64,000 nt of DNA from Pezizomycotina sp. ARF18 (taxonomy: Eukaryota > Ascomycota). This document shows, one piece after another, positions 24,940 through 36,502 of this stretch. Position numbers and translations under genes: made by a program. The stretch spans positions 68,582 through 132,581 of the forward strand of contig AZLU01000065.1 of the NCBI GenBank assembly GCA_002224055.1. Reading direction: 5' to 3'. Under the pieces are notes generated by a model, which made no database searches, was not told the origin of the DNA, and saw only the letters and a program-made list of their open reading frames with translations. How positions within the stretch are numbered: the first letter of the stretch is position 1; the number at the start of each line of letters is the position of its first letter.

Positions 24940-26988
24940 TTACTCAAACGCGAGCATATACTGATGAGGTATAAGGACCTCAATTCTCAAACTTTTCCGG
25001 CGCGACAGTCTGCGCCGGCTCAGCTTGGGTCGGCCCAGGCTGGCTTGAGCCGCTGCTCGTAGGATTATCGGTGGTTTGTTCAGGTTTTTACTCCTTTTCG
25101 TTCTTCTTTTCGTCTCCCGGAGCGGGATATCCTTGATAAGCAGGCCGAGCGCAAAGGTTATCGCGCCTGCCCCAAGAAGAACCACCAGATGGCCTTGACG
25201 GCTGCCATGTACGCATCGAGGAGTATATCCCTCTGGCGGCTAGAGATGTCAGAAGGGATGACCAGACCCAGACTCGAATCGATGGGTATGGAAGGGTCGT
25301 GGTGGCAACGTATTTCTGGCAACATTATCGAGAATACCAGCGCACGCCGCTATGCCCGCGCTGCCACCGACAAAACTTCATTCCCAGAAAGTTAGCGTTT
25401 CACCTCTAAAATAACAGGGCAAGCAAACACAGGTGTAAATACCGGATAAGGTTGCGCAAAGAGGTCAGAACGGCACGGTCGGCGTGCTCGCCGTGCGCCT
25501 GCATCGCTATGAGGCCTGTCGCGAGAAGAATTAGCGGTTACAATTGTATTTGAACAATTTTATTAGTACCTACCAGTCTGCGACACGAATCCAAGCGCGA
25601 TTCCTTGCAACACCAAATACCGTAAATGTAGCCATCGGACGTGTGTCTGTCGAAACGGGTGCCGAGCCCGGCCCCGACAACGTACAGGCCGAATCCGAAC
25701 CACAGGACCCATGCGAACCGCCGGTCCACTGCACGAGATATCCGGAAAACATTATTGAGAATACCTGCGAAGAATACGTCAACGTGAGTCCCGCTAATTG
25801 ATGAGTAGAACGACCGACCTGAGGCAACGCCATGACAAACAATAGCAAGGCACTTTTAAGCGGGCTATCCTGCCGAACAACCTGAAAGTAGATGGGAAGA
25901 AGTACACGGTAGCGTAGGTGGATATACCCCAGAAGAAATAGGCAGCGACCGTCGCGCCGATCGAAAGCTTCCTGTAAACGCGTAATGGCATGACGGCAGC
26001 CTGGCGTAGTAATGCTCGACCAGCAGGAAGATTATTACAAAGAAAGCTCCTAGGATAAGGAGGGTAATGACGACGGGAGACGACCACGCGTATGAAGAAC
26101 CTCCACCCGAGATAGGAACCTTGTTCTGTTAGCTAGCTTCATTAGATTGCAGAAAGATCAACACTTACGAGTATAAAAACAATGCTTATAACCAAAGTAA
26201 GAGACCCAAGAGATCGAGGTTCTTCCATTGGCTGCGGGCAGATTGCGTTACCGGTTTGATGGGAAGCCAGAAGAAGATCTGTATTACAGACAGGGCAGCC
26301 GGCGGGCAGACGACCCAGAAAACCCACCTCCAGTTGTGCTCCGCAAACACGCCGCCCAGGAAAGGGCCGACTCCTATGCCGACGACCGATCCGGCCATCA
26401 GATATCCTTGAACTTTTCCTCTTTCCCGAAGCGATACGACGTCGGAGAGGATAACGACGACCGTATTCTGCATGCCCCCGCCACCGATTCCCGAAATCGC
26501 GCGAAAAACAACAAGCTCGGCCAGATTCTTCGAAAATCCCGAAAGCAAGCTACCGATGCCGTACAGGACAATTGCCGTCAGGAGCACGTTCTTCCTGCTG
26601 AACAAATCACTAAGTCGTCCGTATAGGCCCTGGCTTGCCGTGTTGGCTATCAGTAGCTCGTACCCGCCCAACTGACTGCAGTGCCGCAGTGCAAATCCTT
26701 CGCGATGCTGGGCAACGTCGTGGAGACCGCCGTCTGCTCGATGCAAGCGATAATGATAACTATAACCATCGAGAGCAGGACCATCGCCAGTTCCTTGGGA
26801 GGGAGTCTCGAAGATTGGTCTTCAATCTGCACATCCTTACCCCTGCGACGCTCTTTCTCGCCGGTCTCGTCGTTGTCGCTCTCCGAGGCCGGTCCTGCCT
26901 CAAGGTCCTTATCTTTGCTCGAAGGCGCCTCATTATTCGCATTCGAGGTTTCGGCAATTGCATCCTGCCTTCCCTTCTCTTCTGCCAT
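24940..26988 (-). CDS. MFS multidrug/toxin exporter, 14-TM DHA2-type
   Basis: Proton-coupled plasma-membrane or vacuolar exporter of the DHA2 group. Start MAEEKGRQDAIAETSN at 26988, with a hydrophilic acidic N-tail of about 70 residues. First helix MVLLSMVIVIIIACIEQT followed by AVSTTLPSIAKDL. Motif A equivalent is GLYGRLSDLFSRKNVLL, then the GIGGGGMQNTVVVILSDV helix, motif C GIGVGPFLGGVFAEHNWRW and FWVVCPPAALSVIQIFFWLP. Later helices come through several short introns and frame changes to the last helix VLLGAGAITFALGLLIKDIP, with a basic tail ending LAFE at 24940. The length of about 560 residues after splicing fits. Substrate unknown. No neighbouring biosynthetic genes suggest a product-cluster role, so a general exporter is likely. 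Confidence 0.88.
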
Positions 26989-27595
26989 CTTCTATTAAGA
27001 TGAGGGCCAGATAGATCACTTGGCCAAAATAATAGATTATGTCCCTGTCACACCTTGGTTACCACGCGTAATTTTTAGCGTTTCAGCGATTTCTATTACG
27101 TGTCTCTGTTCCATGTGGAAAGGAAAACTGCCGCCCGGGAAGAGTCGCCTCGCTTTTTATAAGCGACGCCCGTTGAGGTTCCTCGAGGTTCAAGCTTTTA
27201 CGGAAGGCACCGTATCCGAATAGCCGGTTGACTTTCACTTTGAATAAGTGTTGGAAAAAGGGGAACCAGCCTTGTGAATCCTCCGTACGTCCTGTTTCGA
27301 ACATGGTGAAATGTATTTTTAGTACGAGTTCCTAGGGGAGGTTGTTGAAGGGCAACGGTGATAAAAGATGGAGTTAAGCGGCTTTAACAGGTACCTCACA
27401 AGGGTCAATAAGCGTGCAGAAGCGTGTCCAAAGTTCTCCAGGCAAGCCAGACGAGGGTTCGAGATCGTCATACAACCGAAAAAAAAAAAAAAAAAAAGCA
27501 CCGCCACTGCTTAGGAAAACGGAAAGCTCCTTTTATGTGGCTAGTATAAGGGTGGCGCGAATCCCGGAAGAGGGAGCGTTTGCTTTTTCACGTGT

Positions 27596-27598
<3 letters not shown>

Positions 27599-27646
<48 letters not shown>
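27599..27646. repeat. (GA)24 microsatellite
   Basis: Forty-eight bases of uninterrupted GA. It is the longest dinucleotide repeat in the window. Confidence 0.97.
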
Positions 27647-27649
<3 letters not shown>

Positions 27650-27770
27650 GGTCGACGTATGATGATGAATTGAAATTTTTGGTGGTGATGTGGCTTCTAA
27701 GGGCAAAAGCAGCAGTAGCTAATTAAATTACTCACGCAACCGTCCAAGAAAAATAAAGTAAATGAACAAG

Positions 27771-27826
27771 AATAAATTAAAATAAATAAATAAAATAAAT
27801 AAATAAAATAAATAAATAAATAATAT
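27771..27826. repeat. AAATA/AAAT simple repeat
   Basis: About 55 bases of AAAT units with occasional extra A. Simple-sequence DNA with no coding value. Confidence 0.9.
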
Positions 27827-28153
27827 AAAAACACTTGCACGAACTCGATCCAGTTCCTTCTTTATTACTACTTCCTTCAAAACACGAGGAAGACCCATTG
27901 GCACTTGTTTTCAGAGTGAACCCTTTTCCACTTAATTCAGACCCTTTCCATCGATCTCTCTCTTTGTTTCATTCCAGCTGCTTCTTCCAAATTACCCCTC
28001 CGTATATATATATATATATATAGCTCGCGTGAGCCCTTTTTCTATTTACCTTTCATTCCTCCTTAATTCCCTTTCACTAACTCAAACCCTCATCAGCAAC
28101 ATCGTCATCTATTCCTTGCCTCGAGCTTCTCTAGAATCAAGCACTCGCAAAAA

Positions 28154-29047
28154 ATGACGCTGTACTATTCTCTCGTAAGTTCTAACCCCCCACGCATCGT
28201 AGCAACTAGGAGAGGAGAAATCGAGTTTGTCTCGACGCAAACGTCCGCCTTTGCTTTCGGAGCTTCCCTCAGCTCCAAGGTGTCTCTAGGAACAGTGCTA
28301 ACACTCCCGTCCCGCCAGGTCTTCGCCCTTCTCATGTTCGAGATGGCCATCTTCTTGCTCCTCATCCTGCCACTCCCGCTGACGATGAGGAGGAAGATGT
28401 TCGACTTCATCAGCAAGAGCCCTATAATAGCAAAGTTACAATACGGGTTGAAAGTACGTCATCGCCATAATTCTAGATTCTCTAGCATCAAACACTAACA
28501 AGCGCTCTTCTTCCGCAGATTACATTTATTTTTATTGATACTGTTCATAGACAGCGTAAGTGCATCGATTTCGCAATTCCTTTGCGTTCACGCGGCTCGT
28601 ACCTTCAAGTCACCCCCACTAACCCACTCTTGCAGGTCAACCGCGTCTACCGCGTCCAAGCCGAGCTCCGCGACGCCGCCAAGCCCAAAGCGGCTCCCGC
28701 GGCCAGGCCCCCATCCTCGGCCACGAGCGCATGGAAGTGCAAGCCCGCAAGTTCTACTCCCAGCGTAACATGTACCTCTGCGGCTTCACCCTCTTCCTCT
28801 CCCTGATCCTCAACAGGACGTACATCCTCATCGTCGAATCCTCAGGCTCGAGGAGGAGGTCAGGATGAGCAGGAAGTCGGGCAACAAGGATATTGAGGAA
28901 GTTGCGGCGCTGAAGGAGCAGCTCAGGAAGAAGGAGGTGGAGTTGCAGGCCTTGAAGAGCCAGAGCGGCGGGTTGGCGAAGGCTTACGACGAGCTGAGCG
29001 ATCAGGTTAAGGTTGAGAACGACGGCACGCCGAAGAAGAATAAATAG
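28154..29047 (+). CDS. BAP31/Yet3-family ER membrane protein
   Basis: ER transmembrane chaperone/export factor of the B-cell receptor-associated 31 family (yeast Yet1-Yet3). Four exons: 28154-28174, 28319-28453, 28519-28555 and 28636-29047, all with GT/AG introns. Exon 1 encodes only MTLYYSL. Exon 2 continues VFALLMFEMAIFLLLILPLP (TM1) and MRRKMFDFISKSPIIAKLQYGLK, the classic conserved loop. Exon 3 gives TM2 (ILFIDS, after a one-base shift), joined to VNRVYRVQAELRD. Exon 4 holds GHERMEVQARKFYSQRNMYL, TM3 and a C-terminal coiled coil (ALKEQLRKKEVELQALKSQ). The end is PKKNK, whose last four residues KKNK fit the KKXX COPI retrieval signal. The length and the three helices are as expected. Confidence 0.94.
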
Positions 29048-29568
29048 ATGACAGAGACGAGAAGCACACACAAGAATTAGAACCGACGAATAGGAGAGGT
29101 GGTGGTGGAGAGTTTTTTTTATATAAAAATGGGATAAGAAGAGAGGAAGAAGGCGGGTTGCGATGAGGAGTGTCGTTGGAAAAGCTTTCTTAAAATTAAA
29201 TAAAATTGTTTCTATACCGCATACTATATGTCATTACACGATTCACAGGAAACGTAGTTCCTTGACTGCTAGTCTTCGCGAAAATTAACTGATATTGCAA
29301 TTAAAGTCATTTGTCAAGCTTGAAAATTGTGAAATTACGGGCTTTTAGCTGTATTAAGGAAAAGCAATTACATGAAAAGGGAATTACTAATACTAATGTT
29401 GTTAGGAACTAGAGCATTTCTCTAGGCGTAGAGCTCTTCTCCGTTGTTAAAGAGCTGTTACAAGAGTTGATAATTTACATGAGGTCGTACTGAACGCAAA
29501 AAACTAGTTTGGTAAGGAACCGTCTTCAGAACCGTGTGTATAACCCCTAAAGTGAAGCGAATGTAAAA
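29048..29568. other. Convergent intergenic region
   Basis: 3' regions of the BAP31-like and senescence-domain genes. An ATAAAA-type signal lies near 29200 (TTAAATAAAATTG). No gene recognised. Confidence 0.5.
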
Positions 29569-31433
29569 TCATTCATGTCTTAGACAGTTCTCAGAAAAAG
29601 TTCCCCCCGGGTGGTTCTTGTCCTCGTGCTGCCAACCGGTAGCGGAAGGCGGCGGGCTCATGTTCGCCGACGCAACGGCGCTGGGCAGCTGGTACGGCGG
29701 CGGAGCTGACGACCCTTCGCCGGGTGCGGGGTGGTAGACCTGTACGGGACTTTTCGCCGCCGCCGGGCGGGATCATCTGGCCGTGGAGCCGTCCCCGCTG
29801 GCCACGACGACTTCACCGCCACCTTTAACGTACCAGCACCATTCCCTTCGCGACGGACTTGATCACGGCTTTCCTCGAGACACCCGTGGCGTCGACGTAG
29901 ACGAGGCGACGTTCTTGACGGACGAGGTGAGGTTGTGCGCGACGTCGCGGGCCTCCGCGCCGTACCTGTGGCCGACCATGGCCGTCGCCGCTCCCGAGCT
30001 GGTAGTGAGCAGGTGCTTCGACGCTGCGTCGATGCCGTCCGCGATCGTGGAGAAGGCGATCATGCTCTTGTTGAGCAGGCCAGGTTTCGCTGGCGGTCCT
30101 GACTTTTCGGGTATTGTCACGCCGCGCTCGTCGGCCTTGCCGCCCATCTTCGCGCCGATGCTCTGTGCCACCTGCTGGACCTTTCCCAGCGTCTTGGACG
30201 ACATCTGCGATGCGCCGTGCGTAAATGTGTGTATCTTGCGTATGCGCTCGTGCGTGGTTGGTTGAACGTCAGCGGCGTCGCGTTGGGCTTCGTGCCGCTC
30301 GTAAACTTGTTCGCCCCGTCTCCATCGCGCTGGCGACCATGTTGGCCGTCGTGACGATGAACCGGATGCCACCGCGGCCTTGGAGACGATCGACGAGGAG
30401 GCGTACGCGGGGTGCAGGGCGGTTTCGAGTACGAGTCGTCGATAGGAGCTACGACGAGCTTCTGGCCGGGGCCCTCCGGTAAAGTTATCTCGACGGGTGC
30501 TAGACAGCGTGTTAATAAGATATTATCACGAATCTTGAAAATCGTGTAAATAAAAGGAACGGATGTATAATAAATACTTTGAAGAAAGGAGTAGGCTAAC
30601 GGTATCGGCATACCTTTGCTACCCGGTTTTAAGCCGTCTTGCTCTACGACTTATAGCCTTCGCTGAGCTCACCGACGATCCTACCATCTTGCTCGTCTAC
30701 CAGCACCAGCCGGCCCGCACCGTGTCCGACGCCCTGCCCGGCTGCCGTCTCCGAGGCGTAGCCGTACTCTTCGCCGGCGATCGTCCCTTCTCCGGGGACG
30801 TAGCCGCCCGCGCCTGCAGCTGCCTTGGACTTTTGCTTCTCGTACTCGTAAATGTCCTCGGGGTAATCCTGAGCGTGGATGTCTCTCGAGGATTTTAAGG
30901 CCGGCGTGTAATAGCCGTAGTCCAACGGACTCATGGCGCTACTGCTGCTACCGCCACCGCCGCCATTGGAGGTTGAAATGGGCGGGGAACGGTGCCCTTC
31001 CCCTTATTCCCCTTATCGACTGCGATCGTCGGCGGCGGCGCCCTTTCCAGGAACGCCGTGCACTGCGCCAGTATGGTCTCGAAGGTGTCCACGTCGTCCT
31101 GGCTCCTGTTCTCGGGGAATTCGATGCGGGTAAAGTGAGGCCCGCTCCCGTCGTTCTCGAGATCCTTCCGCGGGATGAGGTACGACCTCGGGAACTTGCG
31201 GAATATCTGCGTCGTCGCCGGCAGGGGCAAGTCCAGGTTAGGGTGCAGTTGCAGTGGAGGTAAAAGTCCTCGTCGTCCGGCTGGCCCGTGGTCGGGTTGT
31301 AGCTCAACGTGGGCACCATCAGCATCGACAACGTCGTCGGCGATGATGTTATGCACGTTTCCTGGCCATTTGAAAGGTGGTAGGCAACGATGTTTTCGAT
31401 GCTATAGAGGAGGTTCGGTTCGGAGAGAGGCAT
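29569..31433 (-). CDS. Senescence/spartin-associated domain protein
   Basis: In animals and plants this domain family (spartin, ERD7) is linked to lipid droplets and membranes; the fungal members are little studied. Start MPLSEPNLLYSIENIVAYHL at 31433. N-terminal part with FRKFPRSYLIPRKDLEND and RSQDDVDTFETILAQCTAFL, then a glycine-rich acidic linker (GAGGYVPGEGTIAGEEYGY) and LPEGPGQKLVVAPID. The helical, glycine-zipper-like domain follows: ASQMSSKTLGKVQQVAQSIGA, MIAFSTIADGIDAASKHLL, AATAMVGHRYGAEARDVAHNL and YVDATGVSRKAVIKSVAKG. A Pro-rich tail (APPPYQLPSAVASANMSPPP) ends at 29569 if one further frame change is accepted; otherwise the stop is near 29780. One intron lies near 30490-30640. Frame changes are frequent. 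Confidence 0.85.
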
Positions 31434-33079
31434 TTTTGAGAAAAGAAGTTGTATCTAAAAAAAAGGGTATCTGATAAAAGAGGTCCTTCGTGGGGTTAGT
31501 AAACTGATTGGATTAGAGCTTCAGAGCTTTCTTTTATTCTTTTTATAGGCTCTTTGAGATGTTATTAGTTCGCTAAGCCTTAAGCTTTTGAACCTTGCGA
31601 TGGACGGCCCGCAGCGAAGTGGATATCCATACAACGGCCGTTCCTCGAGAGGTGTAAAAAATAGAAACCCACGACAAAGGAAGATGAGAACGAATAGCGG
31701 TTTCAGAAACTGACTTATCGTAACTGCTTCAGGTTTATGAATCTCTCTGCAACGGGCGAGGTAGTACAAACAAGGGGGAGCTTTAAAAGAAGTGGTGTCG
31801 TGTTTCGAGTTATAGGAGGCGAACCGAGCGGTACCTGAGATTTAGCCTGATAGAACAGGATCGCAACGGCGAGAGCAGAGAGAACAAAAAGGAAAGAAGA
31901 AAGTGAGATCTTCGAAAAAGAATCGAGAATTCCCTTCTGCCTTATAAGCAATTAGGAATGGTATACTTAAGCTGTTCTATATCGAGATATGAAGATAATA
32001 ATTCAACAATAAAAAAAGTCTCCTTAATGAAAAAAAAAAAAAAAAAAAAGAGTCCTGCATGCAAAAAATACTAGTAAATGTTGGATTTCTACTACTAATT
32101 GCCCCCCCCCTTTCTCTCTTCTCAAGGTGCCCCTCTCCTCCGCCAGTGGTCGCCACAAAAAAGAGAATGACGATCTCCGCCAAGGATAAAGTGCCTATAA
32201 TTCCATTCGCAAGCGCCGAGCTGCTATTTGTGCATCACGGAAAAAGGAAAGAAAAGGAAGAAAGTATGGGTCGAAGAGCAATTCGAATAGAATTAAAAAT
32301 TGGGGCTTGGTGCAGTAACATTGCTAATAGCGCTAAATGGTGGATACCCTTGACTCTATTCTCAGCTACTTGCTGTCCAATGATCGTCCGATAAAACGGG
32401 TATGCAGTGTGCAGTTTATATTAGCTAGCTGTATGTTCAAACGAATTCAGCGACCTTGAGATGCAGTGAATAACGCGCGTAACTCCTCTTTTCGAATTAC
32501 TTCCCTGCTTTTACGGAACCTTTTCCTTTTTTTCTGTTTATAGTTATTTTTGGAGCTTTGAACGGAGTTTCGGAGTGTTCCGAGTTCGTCTAAATCCTCG
32601 CCTGAGGCCTGAGATGGGGAGGATCCATTTTGATACTTACCGATTGAGGCTTCGACTTCATGTTTTAAAATCAGAATCTTCTTGTATACATGTTATTATA
32701 TTCAATAGATCAATAGCATCGTCCGCTCTATGCTTAGATGACTATCTAACTGAAATTATAGCTGTCACCAGGTAACTTTTGGTGATCTATACGCAAGAAC
32801 CATTTAGTGCAAGCACGAAAATTTCAATAATACCAAAAAAAAGCTCCATTAAAAAGTCTTTCCCCGGCTCCAAGTCAATTTAACTGTCAATCTCGTGACA
32901 CGCGCGAGGTGAACTATTGCAAAAGTAAGTATAATGATGTCAGAAATTACATTAGAGCAGATTGAAATTGCGCGTTCGCAAGGCAGGCCAGCTTTATTTA
33001 CTTGGGGAGGATACATCTATTCACTAATTATAATAGTAGTTTTAAGATCATTCTATTCACTTCAGTAAAAAATATTATT

Positions 33080-33119
<40 letters not shown>

Positions 33120-33460
33120 TTATTATTTATTTATTTATTATTTGCTCGGAAATTTATTTACTGGGAAAAGCAAGGGAAGAAAAAAAAGGAGGGAAAAAAA
33201 AAAAAAAAAAAAAAAAAAACTGTCAATAAATAACAGTTCTCCCACCGCGCAGATAAACGAAAATTCTGCTTAATATATTCGAGAAGCTAGACCTTGGAAC
33301 TTATATGACGATGGCGACATATTCAAAATAAGCCTTCCAATTTACACCTATGCAGAGACCCACACGGGAGTTCGAAACACACTCGAAGTTATTATCGGGT
33401 ACAAGAACGATTTAAGGCAGAGACATACTTCAATGTATTACTGCAGGGCGTCTGTTTCCC
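31434..33460. other. 2 kb intergenic region, no gene recognised
   Basis: AT-rich DNA with an A run at 32030-32049, a TTTA tandem repeat and a long A run at 33196-33219. The open frames are short and compositionally biased. The promoter of the senescence-domain gene presumably lies just right of 31433. Confidence 0.55.
33071..33142. repeat. (TTTA)n tandem repeat
   Basis: About 72 bases of TTTA units broken twice by TTA. Simple-sequence DNA. Confidence 0.93.
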
Positions 33461-33822
33461 ATGGTGGCTTTGATCCGCGCATTCATACGATACTTCCAAC
33501 GTACCTGGGAACGTCGCACCATTAGCGGCGGACCGGGTTCGCTCTCCTCTAGCCTGTTAGAAGGTAAGCTCAGGTGGCTCATCGACGATATGGAACTCTG
33601 TAGACCTTGCTATGATATTATTCGAGGAGTGGTGCAAGGAAGGTGTTTTAAGATTCGGTGCCCTGAAGATCAAGCGAAGATCAAGCGAAAGTGTGGAACA
33701 TGCGGACGTTGGAAACTTACACATCATTTCGCTATTGCCAATGGTCCATACAAGGCAGGCTGCATTGTTGTTTGACTTGCAATGCGAAGAAGTACAAGCG
33801 GCGCTCATTCCGTACATACTGA
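33461..33822 (+). CDS. Small Cys-rich (zinc-ribbon-like) protein, unknown
   Basis: Not a family I can name. Frame from MVALIRAFIRYFQRTW (33461) leads to MELCRPCYDIIRGVVQ, CFKIRCPEDQ, RKCGTCGRWKLTHHF and, after one base shift near 33770, LTCNAKKYKRRSFRTY with the stop at 33820-33822. The CxxC pairs plus a later TCNAKKYKRR look like a treble-clef or Stc1-domain-like zinc site followed by a basic tail, which would suit nucleic-acid or chromatin binding. This is inference from pattern only. The ATG at 33593 in front of ELCRPC could be the true start, the earlier part being 5' UTR or an intron. A nested hairpin lies 54 bases after the stop. Confidence 0.45.
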
Positions 33823-33876
33823 ATCGAGCCCCGTTATGGAGAACTATTTGGAGCTGATCATTTATTTCGGGAGAGT

Positions 33877-33920
33877 GGACTGGTAAGAGATGGGCGAGAC
33901 GCCCTTCACTTCACCAGTCC
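33877..33920 (+). other. Nested hairpin, copy 1, downstream of the Cys-rich gene
   Basis: Outer stem GGACTGGT (33877-33884) pairs with ACCAGTCC (33913-33920), and GAG/CTC can extend it by three pairs beyond a mismatch. AAG/CTT can pair inside. The inner hairpin is GGGCG-AGA-CGCCC (33892-33904). A look-alike occurs at 37200-37240. Confidence 0.7.
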
Positions 33921-34108
33921 CCTCCTCAGATTCTATGGTTGGAAAGAAAGGAATAATGACACTATTACTATATTGGGATTGCCGACACGGAATTACTTGA
34001 TTACAACCGGATTTTGCACGAACAATAAGACTTCAGTAATTTACGTATTCCTTAGCAGGTATACAGATTATCAGCCCTTATTTACTTGTTCCTAACAGAT
34101 ATCTCGTG

Positions 34109-34112
<4 letters not shown>

Positions 34113-34152
<40 letters not shown>
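34113..34152. repeat. Poly-A tract, 40 bases
   Basis: The longest homopolymer of the window. No target-site duplication or non-LTR body could be seen next to it, so a retroposed tail is not supported. Confidence 0.95.
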
Positions 34153-34160
<8 letters not shown>

Positions 34161-34545
34161 TAGGAATAATGATTCTCGGTGAAGTAGAGGGGTATTGTGA
34201 GAAGGGGTATATTAATTATGGTTCCACGCGATAATAATTTAGAGTAAGAAGGTTGTTCTTACGCCTTGTTAGGTAAAGGAAGGAGGGGGAAAATCTAGTT
34301 GCTATACTCGAGAATGACGGATACCAGATGTCTTCCAGTTTTCAATTTTAGTTTCTAGTTTGTAAATCCGAAAGGCACCAATGATCAGAAAAAGAAATAG
34401 GGAAGAACAGAACAGGGTCGCTGAAGTGGCGTCTCGCTATTCAGAGTCCTCGTTCTGGCCTTGCTAAAAAAAAAAAAAAAAAAAGTACAACAGCCGTGAG
34501 TGAGAAAAATGAATGACGAAGTACGCAAAACTAGATTATTCCTCC

Positions 34546-35705
34546 CTATTCTCGGTCTCGTTGATATTGCGACACGAGCGTCAGACTTTCGTTGGCGAGA
34601 AACGAGAAGTCGTATCGAATAGCCGAGCAAGGATTAAGTAGCTTTTCGGTGCTTACCCTACCGTGTGGTATTTTGTCTTTCCTCCCGAAGAGCTGTTCGA
34701 GGGTAATGGAGTGGCGAGCTGGCTCAACCGGTACGGAAGGGTTCACAAACGATCCACCATCTTTAGATGCCCGCCTTTTCATATCTATGCACTAAGAGAA
34801 CTTCAATAAACATAGGAAACAATTGACGATATTCGAGGGGACTCGGGGTAGTTCTTTATACCACAGTTTGGAACAATCTTCTTTTCTTGCCGTTGGCATT
34901 CTGGTAGACGGTCCACCTGCACTTCCTTCGGCATTCTTTGTTTCATCGGTCGGTTTTCGTTGGCTTCATAAACAAGCTTCACCAGGATCCCGAGGCGAAT
35001 CTGCCCGCCGTCTCGGCGAACCAGTTACTCATCTTTGTCCTAGCATTTCCGTGGTTTCGCTATTGGCAACTTCGACGACCATTGGAGGGTACCGTCAAGG
35101 TCAGAATGGTCCCGTTTGTCTTCTCCGGCTTCGTCTTCGGCGCCCAGCTAACATCGATCATATCTTCATCTTTTAACAAGGAGAATATTGCGACACCGGC
35201 AACGAGACCTTCTTCTTCGAAATGTCAACGCGCACTCTGCAACGATCGATAGCCGGTGGTGGTCTTCCGGCTGGAGTAAGCCGTTGTTTCTCCACTCGTC
35301 TAGTTGAAGTTGCATCCATTGTTGGCCACAACAACGAACGAGGAGGGGTGGTGACATGCTAATAATCAGTTCCCCGTTTGCGTATTCGATTTTGTAAGGC
35401 CTCCCCTCGTCCAAGTTGAACGGGTTTTTGGAGGTGGCCAGTAAATTTTGAAGCTTCTCGGCTGATAAATCGTTGATGCTAAGTGGAAGTGTTGTATATA
35501 TCATTTATCCCTCTCCCCCACAAACGATGGTTTCTCCAATGTCTTTGATGAACTGGTCGACATCCAAGGTTACGATCTCTGAGGCGCTACCCACGGAAGT
35601 AAGATCTGATACTGGTGGGTCGGGCAGGATGCTTTTGTTATATGGCGCCGCTAGGGAAGAGTCCGGCTGTAAGGAACCTGTTGCTGAGATGGACATAGCT
35701 TCCAT
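34546..35705 (-). CDS. Uma2-type putative endonuclease-fold protein (PD-(D/E)XK superfamily)
   Basis: The Uma2/DUF820 family is common in cyanobacteria and other bacteria and occurs patchily in fungi; its cellular role is unknown. Seen on the minus strand: start MEAMSISATGSL (35705) and VDQFIKDIGETI, then an in-frame TAA at 35505-35507 immediately followed by ATG. The domain follows: LSAEKLQNLLATSKNPFN, YKIEYANGELIISMSPP (the Uma2 ELINGELIVMSPP signature), LDEWRNNG, DVSWAPKTK (equivalent of the PDxSW acidic site), MVVEVANSETTEML (the VIEVxS Glu site), KMSNWFAETAG and ILVKLVYEANENRP, spread over several frames. A coding-like tail (HSITLEQLFGRKDKIPHGR; SYLANES-type FSFLANESLTLV) ends at 34546 and may belong to the same gene. 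Assignment of the 3' part and of the start is uncertain. Confidence 0.65.
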
Positions 35706-36279
35706 ATATGGCGGTGACTTTGTGCTCTGTGTTTAGAAGATAAGAGTAGAAAAGGGCGAGCGTTTTTGCGACAATGAGAGAGTAGATTCATGAAGATCAT
35801 ATAACTCTTTAACTAAAGTGTGTGGTGAAGGGCAAAATCTGGCGATGCGTTGACGCTTCGGGTAGTTCCTGTCAGTGATTGTACCTTAGTATATATATAT
35901 ATATATACAAAGGTTTTGGAATAGTTTGAAATTTCTTATCTTTGAGCAAGACATCTATCTCTTCAGAAAGACCAAAAAGAATTTTTAATGGCACTAGCAA
36001 GATTAAAGTAGAATATTAGATGGATGGAAAGTTTTAACTCGAGACGATAAAAGCTTCACAAAAAGAAGAATAAGAGCAATGAATGTATAATGTTCAAGTC
36101 AGACATCGGAGCGTTCTAAACTATATTTAAAAACATACTTACTTCTTTAAGCACCTTAGATACGTCCTTTCTCCACTTGAGCACTATATACAATTCTGGA
36201 TATGAAAGGCCAAGCTACCTAGATTAATTGATAATCTTGTTCCGTTGTCCAAATTCTTATTTATTTTTAGTGGGCGTAG

Positions 36280-36402
36280 TAAAATCAAAATAAAATAAAT
36301 AAAATAAAATAAAATAAAAAATAAAATAAAATATAAAATCAAAAATAAAATCAAAAATAAAATCAAAAATAAAATCAAAAAAATCAAAATAAAATCAAAA
36401 TT
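36280..36402. repeat. Imperfect AAAAT/AAATC repeat
   Basis: About 120 bases of AAAAT units with regularly spaced C. The second half shows a 12-base period (AAAATCAAAAAT). Simple-sequence DNA in front of the Skp1-like gene. Confidence 0.9.
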
Positions 36403-36502
36403 AGGCTGAACTCCGCGTATTTCGCACCAAAATGAATAATAATAATAATAATATAATAATAAAATATAATGTAATATTGATAAGTAACCCTTTTAGCCCT
36501 TC

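Larger units (their letters stand above)
26989..28153. promoter_or_regulatory. Divergent promoter region, MFS exporter / BAP31-like gene
   Basis: 1.17 kb between two start codons that point away from each other. It contains an A run (27480-27496), a perfect (GA)24 tract (27599-27646), an AAATA-type repeat (27771-27826) and a (TA)n stretch (28004-28022) about 130 bases before the BAP31-like start. GA tracts in fungal promoters often exclude nucleosomes or bind GAGA-like factors; a role here is inference only. Confidence 0.45.

Noticed and set aside
34113-34152. Long A run as the tail of a retroposed element
   Set aside because: No element body, no flanking duplication; A runs are common in all spacers here.
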